Assembly: GCA_029974035.1 (NCBI GenBank) | Contig: JARKQG010000046.1 | Coordinates: 1-8,292, forward strand | Source of the DNA: Eubacteriales bacterium | Lineage (GTDB): Bacteria; Bacillota_A; Clostridia; Christensenellales; Aristaeellaceae | Direction of reading: 5' to 3' | Length of the DNA stretch: 8,292 bases | Shown: positions 1 through 4,381 of the stretch, piece by piece | Layout of the letters: each line of letters begins with the position of its first letter | Position numbering within the stretch: the first letter of the stretch is position 1 | The notes under the pieces: model-generated | Seen by the model: only the letters and a program-made list of their open reading frames with translations | Told to the model about the DNA's origin: nothing | Databases searched by the model: none | Made by a program: the position numbers and the translations under genes

Positions 1-22
1 CCTACCCTCATATGGTGACTTC

Positions 23-51
23 ATGGTACCGTGCTGATCCGTATTTGTCAA
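23..51 (-). promoter_or_regulatory. Possible leftward sigma-A promoter reading off the window
   Basis: On the minus strand a perfect -35 box TTGACA (46-51) is followed after 17 bp by TACCAT (23-28), which matches four of six bases of the -10 consensus. Transcription would start near position 16 and leave the window to the left. A purine-rich GAGGGTAGG lies on the minus strand at 1-9 and could be a ribosome site for a gene just outside. In many Firmicutes prophages an integrase gene lies at this place, but that gene is not visible. The -10 box is weak, so this is tentative. Confidence 0.35.
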
Positions 52-54
52 TTT

Positions 55-134
55 GGCTGGGGTCCGTCTGGGTACGGCTATTTCTCCGTCAGGGTGTGGC
101 TAAAAGTCCGTCCAGTGTTGGCTCGAGGGGCGTC
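55..134. repeat. Degenerate 22-bp direct repeat array
   Basis: On the plus strand TCCGTC occurs at 63-68, 85-90 and 107-112, exactly 22 bp apart, and a fourth degenerate copy (GGCGTC) lies in register at 129-134. A second element, GGCT, occurs at 55-58, 76-79, 98-101 and 120-123 with spacings of 21, 22 and 22 bp. The units are therefore about two helical turns long, with two conserved blocks and variable bases between. The array overlaps the 3' end of the protease gene and lies directly upstream of the leftward promoter candidate. Possible roles are binding sites for a regulator or for a recombinase, or iteron-like sites. The sequence does not decide between them. Confidence 0.5.
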
Positions 135-466
135 ATTTGCAACACGTTGGCGTCGTACTCGCACCGGTTTTGGATGTCAAAAATCTCAAACTCAAACAGT
201 CCGCCTGCGCGCTCCCCGAGGCAGCGGTGCAGCACGGAGTGCCCCAGCTCATGGGCGCACACCAGGCGCTGCATCTCTTCGGACAAATTGGCGTTGATGA
301 AGATAAAGCTGTTGCGCGCCACGACCTTGAAAGCACCCTTCTGCCGCTTGAAGTCATTGCGGAAGAGCACCGTCACGCCCGTGTCGTCGGCAATTTGAAA
401 CGGATCGCGCGAGCCGCTCCGCCTGACGAGCCGCCGCGCGCTGGTAAACGCACGCTTGTCTGCCAT
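89..466 (-). CDS. ImmA/IrrE-type metallopeptidase, C-terminally truncated
   Basis: This is a 125-residue protein with the zinc-protease motif HELGH at residues 72-76, in the context CAHELGHSVLH. That identifies the ImmA/IrrE (M78) family, whose members cleave partner XRE repressors to relieve repression, as in ICEBs1. A later segment, NRCEYDAN, matches the place where the third metal-binding acidic residue normally sits. After it, family members usually continue with a conserved FAAxLL stretch and some 50 more residues. Here the frame instead runs through 22-bp DNA repeats and stops, so the C-terminus looks lost or replaced. ATG at 464-466 is chosen because AAGGAAGTGA lies eight bases upstream; GTG at 475 would be too close to that site. 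It follows the repressor gene by 26 bp, as expected for a repressor-protease pair. Whether the shortened protein is active is unclear. Confidence 0.8.
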   Translation of the reverse strand: MADKRAFTSARRLVRRSGSRDPFQIADDTGVTVLFRNDFKRQKGAFKVVARNSFIFINANLSEEMQRLVCAHELGHSVLHRCLGERAGGLFEFEIFDIQNRCEYDANVLQMTPLEPTLDGLLATP

Positions 467-492
467 AGGGGTCACTTCCTTGTGAGAAGAAG

Positions 493-909
493 CTATTCTT
501 CTTCCGCCGCACGGTACTTCAGCGGAATGAACTTTCGGTTTTTCTTCTTGGCGATCCAGTAGGCGTCCTGAATCGCCTTCATCATGGCGTCCATATCCTC
601 GTCGGCCAGGTTGCCGCCGGAGTACAGCGCGCGCACTTCCTCCACCAGCTGTTCCGCCTGCCGGCTGGCCCTGGCGCCGAGTTCCGCCTTGGCCTTGAGG
701 ATGAACTCCGCGCTGTCGTCCAGCAGCACGCGCTCCTCAATCTGCAGCACATTGGCGAGGCGCGCGTAGGTTTCGCGCTTCTTGGGCATGCGTTCGCCGC
801 TTTCATAGTTCTGGATGGTGCGCTTGGCGATGCCGCTGATGGCCGCCAGCTCGGCCTGGGTGTATCGGGCCGCTTCCCGGGCCATCCGGACCTTCTCCCC
901 AAAATTCAT
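493..909 (-). CDS. XRE-family (CI-like) repressor
   Basis: This 138-residue protein opens with a helix-turn-helix of the XRE/Cro-CI type: residues 4-60, with TQAELAAISGI as helix 2 and AKRTIQNYESGER as the recognition helix. The C-terminal part (about 93-133, containing ALYSGGNLADEDMDAMM and later AYWIAKKKNRKFIPLKYR) resembles the tail of many Firmicutes prophage repressors that pair with an ImmA protease. The role inferred is the lysogeny repressor binding the two TGCGC-N8-GCGCA operators in the adjacent gap. The start is well placed: GGGGTGA lies a few bases upstream of ATG 907-909. Transcription probably starts at the leftward promoter near 989 and continues into the protease gene. If it is autoregulated, operator 989-1006, which covers its own -10 box, would be the site. 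The family call is firm; the exact operator recognition is inference. Confidence 0.9.
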   Translation of the reverse strand: MNFGEKVRMAREAARYTQAELAAISGIAKRTIQNYESGERMPKKRETYARLANVLQIEERVLLDDSAEFILKAKAELGARASRQAEQLVEEVRALYSGGNLADEDMDAMMKAIQDAYWIAKKKNRKFIPLKYRAAEEE

Positions 910-939
910 AGATTCACCCCATATCTATTGTGCCTATGT

Positions 940-957
940 TGCGCTTGACAAGGCGCA
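940..957. promoter_or_regulatory. Operator copy 1 (TGCGC-N8-GCGCA)
   Basis: An 18-bp interrupted palindrome has TGCGC at 940-944 and GCGCA at 953-957, separated by eight bases. It completely covers the -35 box of the rightward promoter, so a bound repressor would block that promoter. Both arms and the gap length are identical to the second copy at 989-1006; the two centres are 49 bp apart. The XRE repressor encoded next to it is the obvious candidate ligand. Confidence 0.6.
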
Positions 958-973
958 TGTTATGGAATATAAT
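945..973 (+). promoter_or_regulatory. Consensus rightward early promoter
   Basis: TTGACA (945-950), a 17-bp spacer and TATAAT (968-973) form a perfect sigma-A/sigma-70 promoter. The expected start of transcription is near 980. It would drive the short ORF at 1038 and the zinc-ribbon gene at 1165, ending at the terminator 1526-1579. Operator copy 1 overlaps the -35 box and operator copy 2 lies just after the start site, so it is well placed for repression in the lysogen, like a phage early promoter. Confidence 0.85.
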
Positions 974-988
974 TCCTACACAGGTCGA

Positions 989-1006
989 TGCGCATATATT
1001 AGCGCA
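989..1006. promoter_or_regulatory. Operator copy 2 (TGCGC-N8-GCGCA)
   Basis: TGCGC (989-993) and GCGCA (1002-1006) flank eight bases that are themselves partly symmetric. The site covers the -10 box and start site of the leftward promoter. A further half site, GCGCA, follows at 1011-1015, nine bases after the right arm. The match in arms and spacing to the copy at 940-957 argues for a common DNA-binding protein. Confidence 0.6.
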
Positions 1007-1024
1007 CAAAGCGCAATATGTCAA
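996..1024 (-). promoter_or_regulatory. Leftward promoter for repressor-protease genes
   Basis: On the minus strand TTGACA (1019-1024) is followed after exactly 17 bp by TAATAT (996-1001), which matches four of six bases of the -10 consensus. Transcription would begin near 989 and give a leader of about 80 nt before the repressor ATG at 909. It faces the rightward promoter: the two -10 boxes point at each other with 22 bp between them, and the two transcripts would overlap by about ten bases. Confidence 0.65.
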
Positions 1025-1037
1025 GGGGAGTGAACGC

Positions 1038-1145
1038 ATGCGGTTGATTATTTTACATGGCCGGCGCAAATGCCCGGGTCTGCGGGCGAGGACGACGCGT
1101 GGATCCCCGCCGGGCCGGGCCACGGGCAGCCGGCCAGGCCGGTAG
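1038..1145 (+). CDS. Short ORF or leader peptide after the early promoter
   Basis: A 35-codon frame begins with ATG at 1038 and stops at TAG 1143-1145. In its favour, it is the first start after the perfect early promoter, and AAGGGGAG (1023-1030) lies seven bases upstream, a very good ribosome site. Against it, after the first few residues (MRLIILHGRRKCPG) the composition is only Arg, Gly, Pro, Ser and Thr, as expected from random GC-rich DNA, and no domain is recognisable. It stops 19 bases before the zinc-ribbon gene, so it could be a leader that couples translation into that gene. It could also be a decayed cro-like gene, but it contains no helix-turn-helix. Confidence 0.35.
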   Translation: MRLIILHGRRKCPGLRARTTRGSPPGRATGSRPGR

Positions 1146-1164
1146 CGAAAGGGGTGCGCATTGT

Positions 1165-1485
1165 ATGCAGATCGAGAACGCGCTGCCCATGGCCTGCCCC
1201 TTATGCGGCAAGCGGGCCTTTGATACCTCCGCGCTGCCGGACGCAGAGGTGGCCATCCAAATGAAATGTCCGCACTGCGGAATGCTGGTGTGCGTGCCGT
1301 TGGCAAGCGCATTCATACTCCGCAGGCGAAACCTCGGGGGAGAGCACCCCATCCGATTGACCGCCCAGCGGCGGGAGGCGAAGCGCAGATACCGCGAGTG
1401 CGCTTCGGACGGGCAACATACCGAGCAACGGCTCCGTGCAGCGGGCAAGCGCCCGGCCGCCCATGGGCGGCAACGCATGACCTGA
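1165..1485 (+). CDS. Small zinc-ribbon protein (Com-like), function unknown
   Basis: This frame codes for 106 residues. Two CPxCG knuckles, CPLCG with Cys11 and Cys14 and CPHCG with Cys35 and Cys38, are spaced as in a zinc ribbon that binds one metal ion. The layout recalls Com-like zinc-finger proteins of phages, which are short nucleic-acid-binding regulators, but similarity beyond the knuckles is not evident. The tail after about residue 50 is rich in Arg and carries no recognisable fold; homologues may well be shorter. ATG 1165 is preferred over the upstream in-frame ATG 1057 because AAAGGGG (1148-1154) lies ten bases before it, and the extra N-terminal 36 residues are low-complexity Arg/Gly/Ala. 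It is the only substantial gene between the early promoter and the terminator, so an early regulatory role is possible. Confidence 0.6.
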   Translation: MQIENALPMACPLCGKRAFDTSALPDAEVAIQMKCPHCGMLVCVPLASAFILRRRNLGGEHPIRLTAQRREAKRRYRECASDGQHTEQRLRAAGKRPAAHGRQRMT

Positions 1486-1525
1486 TCAGAAGGCCCATGT
1501 AGACACTGCAGCGAGAGACCAAATC

Positions 1526-1579
1526 GCCGGATGATTGCGAAACAGGCAAAGTCCTGTTTCCTGTCATCCGGCTTTTTTT
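1526..1579 (+). terminator. Strong intrinsic terminator
   Basis: GCCGGATGA (1526-1534) pairs perfectly with TCATCCGGC (1564-1572), an inner stem AAACAGG/CCTGTTT lies between them, and seven T residues (1573-1579) follow directly. This is a Rho-independent terminator for rightward transcription. It separates the zinc-ribbon gene from the replication genes. On the opposite strand no T-run follows, so it should work in one direction only. Confidence 0.85.
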
Positions 1580-1606
1580 GTCGAAAAAACCCGGAACAAA
1601 ATTTTT

Positions 1607-1633
1607 CAAATAGGAAAACAGGCTTCCTATTTG
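1607..1633. repeat. Perfect 10-bp inverted repeat upstream of the regulator gene
   Basis: CAAATAGGAA (1607-1616) and TTCCTATTTG (1624-1633) are perfect complements separated by seven bases. No T-run follows on either strand, so it is not a standard terminator. It lies 46 bp before the GTG start of the DeoR-like gene, in an AT-rich patch within an otherwise GC-rich window. This fits an operator, perhaps for that regulator, or a 5'-leader hairpin. I see no convincing promoter boxes in the rest of 1580-1678. Confidence 0.5.
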
Positions 1634-1660
1634 GGCGGTACCATGCGGTCGGAGCCAAGG

Positions 1661-1674
1661 GAAAGGAGGTGATC
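1661..1674 (+). promoter_or_regulatory. Fully extended Shine-Dalgarno sequence
   Basis: GAAAGGAGGTGATC matches the reverse complement of the conserved 3' end of 16S rRNA over 14 bases. It sets the start of the next gene at GTG 1679, with nine bases between the GGAGG core and the start codon; without it the rare start codon would be hard to choose. Confidence 0.75.
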
Positions 1675-1678
1675 GGCA

Positions 1679-2098
1679 GTGACGACGGGCGAGCGCAGGC
1701 TGGAAATCATCCGGATCCTGACAGCGCGCCGCAGGGAAACCATGCGGAATCTGGCGCGGGAACTGGGTGTGACCACGCGCACGATTCGCACGGACATCCT
1801 CGTCCTGACTGCCGATTACCCCCTGGAAACCCGGCGCGGCAACGGCGGTTGCGTGAAGGTGGCGGAGTGGTTTCACCCGCATCGGAACATTCTCACGGCC
1901 GAACAGCAGCGCGTCCTGTCCCAGATGATCGTCATCGGCGACGAGCGGCAAGCCAAAGTCCTGCGCGAACTGCTCGTCGAATACGGCTCCCCGAAATCCA
2001 GGCAGACCCAGCGGGAGGAAAACCATGCCGGATCAACCTTTGAACATGCCCATTCGGGCCGCGCCCGACCGGCCCCAGACGGCATCAGCACGCCATAG
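1679..2098 (+). CDS. DeoR/HTH_11-like transcriptional regulator
   Basis: This is a 139-residue protein starting with GTG behind an unusually complete ribosome site. Residues about 5-45 (ERRLEIIRILTARRR, then NLARELGVTTRTIRTDI) form a winged helix-turn-helix of the DeoR/HTH_11 type, and residues 48-62 (LETRRGNGGCVKVAE) look like the wing. There is no effector-binding domain, unlike full-length DeoR repressors of about 250 residues. Short proteins of this kind are common in clostridial mobile elements. It is first in the replication operon, so it may regulate that operon, with the inverted repeat at 1607-1633 as a candidate site. The last 30 or so residues (after EYGSPKSRQ) look like run-on translation and overlap the next gene by 74 bases, suggesting that an original stop codon was lost. 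Confidence 0.75.
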   Translation: MTTGERRLEIIRILTARRRETMRNLARELGVTTRTIRTDILVLTADYPLETRRGNGGCVKVAEWFHPHRNILTAEQQRVLSQMIVIGDERQAKVLRELLVEYGSPKSRQTQREENHAGSTFEHAHSGRARPAPDGISTP

Positions 2099-2273
2099 GG
2101 AGCCTGACAGGAGCCTCCCGGAAGCCATGCCGCCCCCGGTGCGGGTACCGCTCTACGCGCACCAGATCGCGGCATACCGCTTTGTGCTTCGGACCTTCGA
2201 CGCGGGAGAGGAGGTGATGCCAATGAACATTTCCACGGGTAAGGGCGCGGCCCTCCTGATGGAGATGGGTTGA
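2025..2273 (+). CDS. SNF2-family helicase, N-terminal fragment
   Basis: This 82-residue frame holds the N-terminus of the helicase whose body follows in another frame. Residues 41-54 (VPLYAHQIAAYRFV) resemble the Q-motif region in front of SNF2 motors, and residues 76-82 (ALLMEMG) are the strand leading into the Walker A loop; family members continue directly with a GTGKT-like loop. Here the frame hits TGA at 2271-2273. The start is ATG 2025, with GGGAGGAA just upstream; ATG 2127 is an alternative that drops a Pro/Arg-rich leader without homology-like features, but it has no good ribosome site. The stop overlaps a TTG start of the downstream frame as TTGA, with GGAG five bases before the TTG. 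Either the gene is broken by an insertion of about eight bases, or the two parts are joined or coupled in translation. Confidence 0.65.
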   Translation: MPDQPLNMPIRAAPDRPQTASARHREPDRSLPEAMPPPVRVPLYAHQIAAYRFVLRTFDAGEEVMPMNISTGKGAALLMEMG

Positions 2274-3574
2274 ACGGCACCGGCAAGACGCTCACGTCCA
2301 TCGCCGTCGCCGGCGCGCTCTTAGAGCAGGGACGCATAAGGCGGCTGCTCATCGTCGCGCCCCTCTCTATTCTGGGGGTGTGGGAGGACGAGTTTGCGAA
2401 GTTCGCGGCCTTTGATTACGCGCTCACCGTGCTTCGGGGCTCGACTGCGCAGAAGGCCAAGGCAATCCAATCGGCGGACGAGGGCGCGCTCCAGGTGCTG
2501 GTGGTGAACTACGAATCTGCATGGCGGGTGGAGGCGGCGCTGGCAAAATGGCGGCCGGACATGATCGTCTGCGACGAGGGCCACAAGATCAAGACCCACA
2601 ACATCGCGGCGTCCAAGGCGCTGCACCGGCTGGGGGCGAAGGCGAGGTATCGGCTGCTGCTCACCGGCACGGTCATCACCAACAAGCCGCTGGACGTGTT
2701 CAGCCAGTACAAGTTCGCCGATCCCAAAGTGTACGGAACCAGCTTCTACCTGTTCCGGAACCGCTACTTTGACATGACGGGCTACGGGAATCACACCCCG
2801 GTCATGAAAAGGAGCATGGAGGCGGAGTTCACCAGGCGGCTGCATTCCATCGCGTTCCGGGCCACCAAGGCGGAGTGCCTGGACCTCCCGGACACCACGG
2901 ACATCGTGCGGCGTGTGGAGCTGGAGCCGACTGCGATGCGCGCCTACCGCCAGCTGGTCCGCGACAGTTACGCGGAACTCCGAAAGGGTGAAGTCACCGC
3001 CACCAACGTGCTGACCCGGCTTCTGCGGCTCTCGCAGCTCACGGGCGGGTTTCTCCTGGGCGACGGCGGCGCCCGCCCGGAACAGGTTTCCACGGCCAAG
3101 CTGGACGCGCTCGCGGACATCCTGGGCAGCGCCGAGCAGGACGGGCAGAAGCTGGTGATCATCGCCCGGTTCGTGCCGGAGCTGCGCGCCATCGGGAAGC
3201 TGCTCGCAAAGCGCGGCATCCGGTATGCGCAGATCTCCGGAGAAATCAAGGACCGCGACGCCCAGGTGGCAGCCTTCCAGAACGATCCGGACGTAGCCGT
3301 GTTTCTCGGCCAGATCGCCACGGCCGGGCTGGGCATCACCCTCACCGCCGCCAGCACTTTGGTGTTTTACTCCCTGGACTACTCCATGAGCAACTACGAA
3401 CAGACCCGGGCGCGCATCCACCGGGTGGGCCAGCGCCGCCCCTGCACCTACATCCACCTCGTCGCGCAAAGCACCGTGGACGAGCGGGTGCTCCGGGCGC
3501 TCCGGGACAAGGCCGACCTGGCCCGGGCGCTGGTGGACGACTGCCGCGCCGGGCGCAATCCCTTCGACGCGTGA
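2270..3574 (+). CDS. SNF2-family DNA helicase/ATPase, main part
   Basis: The frame covers 434 residues with nearly all motifs of a superfamily 2 SNF2-type motor: Walker A GTGKT at 3-7, motif Ia around APLSILGVW (30-38), the DEAH-box variant DEGH at 102-105, LTGT at 131-134, and in the second lobe ISGE (322-325), GLGITL (353-358) and RIHRVGQ (382-388, motif VI with arginine finger). Such proteins use ATP to move along double-stranded DNA; phage versions sit in replication modules, where they probably remodel or unwind DNA. What is missing is the N-terminal Q-motif and the strand before Walker A, which lie in the upstream frame. TTG 2270 is the earliest start and has GGAG upstream. Apart from the P-loop junction the frame is clean, so the damage is either recent or tolerated. 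A gap of 15 bases leads to the next gene, with AAAGGAGG in it. Confidence 0.85.
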   Translation: MNGTGKTLTSIAVAGALLEQGRIRRLLIVAPLSILGVWEDEFAKFAAFDYALTVLRGSTAQKAKAIQSADEGALQVLVVNYESAWRVEAALAKWRPDMIVCDEGHKIKTHNIAASKALHRLGAKARYRLLLTGTVITNKPLDVFSQYKFADPKVYGTSFYLFRNRYFDMTGYGNHTPVMKRSMEAEFTRRLHSIAFRATKAECLDLPDTTDIVRRVELEPTAMRAYRQLVRDSYAELRKGEVTATNVLTRLLRLSQLTGGFLLGDGGARPEQVSTAKLDALADILGSAEQDGQKLVIIARFVPELRAIGKLLAKRGIRYAQISGEIKDRDAQVAAFQNDPDVAVFLGQIATAGLGITLTAASTLVFYSLDYSMSNYEQTRARIHRVGQRRPCTYIHLVAQSTVDERVLRALRDKADLARALVDDCRAGRNPFDA

Positions 3575-3589
3575 AAGGAGGCAACGATC

Positions 3590-4381
3590 ATGCTGGAACG
3601 GGCAACCGCACAGACCATTCGACAGATTCCCATCGGATCCCTGCAGGTGGGCGGCTATCAGCGCCCCACCAACACCGCGCAGGTGGACAAGATCGCCGCG
3701 CACTTTGACGAGGCCAAGCTGGGGCTTCCCATCGTCAGCTTCCGGGACGGCCGGTACCACCTGCTGGACGGCGCCCACCGGGTGGCGGCGCTGCGCAAGC
3801 TGGGCTACACCCACGCGCTGTGCATCGTGCTGTCGGGCCTCACCTATCAGGACGAGGCGGATTACTTCCGCACCCAGAACCAGAACACCCGGCCGCTGAC
3901 CAAGTACAACCTGTTCAAGGCGGGGCTTGAGGCCGGGGACGAAATGTACGTGGAGATCGACCGGATCACCCGGCTCAACGGGTTCAGCGTGGGCACGTCC
4001 TACCGGAGCTTCGGCAACATCGCCGCCATCTACGCCCTCACCACCATCTGCACGGTCTACGGCTGCGATACCCTGGACGGCACGCTGAAGCTTCTGCGCG
4101 CCACGTGGGAGGGCGTCGCCAACGTGACCCGGCGGGAGTTCCTCGTCGGCACGGCGGAGTTTTACCACCGATTCGGCCCGGCGCAGTTTGCCCAGCGGAT
4201 GCGCTTCCGGAGCATCGCCGAGATCTGGCAGGATTTCCTCGCCGAGAGCGGCCGCACCGCCAGCCGCACCTCCTCCGATCCGGCCGTGCGCAGGGCGTTC
4301 TGCCGGGTGCTGGTGCGGCACTACAACCGGGGGCTGTCCTCCAACAGCCGGATGCGCCTGGCGATGGAGGAGCGGGGATGA
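3590..4381 (+). CDS. ParB/Srx-superfamily protein (first of two ParB-like proteins)
   Basis: This protein has 263 residues. Residues about 11-85 look like a ParB N-terminal domain: a GYQRP segment at 22-26, then LLDGAHRVAALRKLGY (58-73), the DGxHR form of the nucleotide-binding loop found in ParB-related and sulfiredoxin-like proteins. The remainder (about 86-263) is mostly helical, with QNQNTRPLT following the core, and I do not recognise a named domain. This DGxHR class includes proteins of unknown function in phages and integrative elements; some ParB-superfamily members bind CTP, others act as nucleases or kinases, and the sequence does not tell which applies here. The start ATG 3590 is supported by AAAGGAGG about eight bases upstream. 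The stop overlaps the next start as ATGA, indicating translational coupling with the second ParB-like gene. Confidence 0.75.
   Translation: MLERATAQTIRQIPIGSLQVGGYQRPTNTAQVDKIAAHFDEAKLGLPIVSFRDGRYHLLDGAHRVAALRKLGYTHALCIVLSGLTYQDEADYFRTQNQNTRPLTKYNLFKAGLEAGDEMYVEIDRITRLNGFSVGTSYRSFGNIAAIYALTTICTVYGCDTLDGTLKLLRATWEGVANVTRREFLVGTAEFYHRFGPAQFAQRMRFRSIAEIWQDFLAESGRTASRTSSDPAVRRAFCRVLVRHYNRGLSSNSRMRLAMEERG

Noticed and set aside
12..398. Plus-strand open frame opposite the protease gene
   Set aside because: It is the complement of a gene with the HELGH motif, and its composition (Ser/Arg/Cys rich) is that of an antisense shadow.
914..956. An alternative leftward promoter nearer to the repressor gene (TTGTCA, complement of 948-953)
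   Set aside because: The -10 candidate after 18 bp matches only three of six bases. The TTGACA-17-TAATAT pair further right is much better.
945..1040. A short CRISPR or iteron array built from the GCGCA strings
   Set aside because: Only two full palindromes and one half site exist, with no regular repeat-spacer pattern; operators explain them better.
1578..1640. A sigma-A promoter for the replication operon
   Set aside because: Boxes such as TTGTCG with ATTTTT, or TTTTCA with CCTATT, are too far from consensus to be reported as a feature.
1313..2026. Minus-strand open frame of 237 codons across the terminator and the DeoR-like gene
   Set aside because: It crosses the terminator hairpin and inverted repeat, has no recognisable domain, and competes with a gene that has a perfect ribosome site.
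2098..2120. GGAGCCT direct repeat and weak hairpin between helicase start candidates
   Set aside because: It is only seven bases repeated once with a five-base stem, within expectation for GC-rich sequence.
2321..4321. A 666-codon open frame on the minus strand
   Set aside because: It is antisense to the helicase and the first ParB-like gene, has no ribosome site or domain, and follows from GC codon bias.
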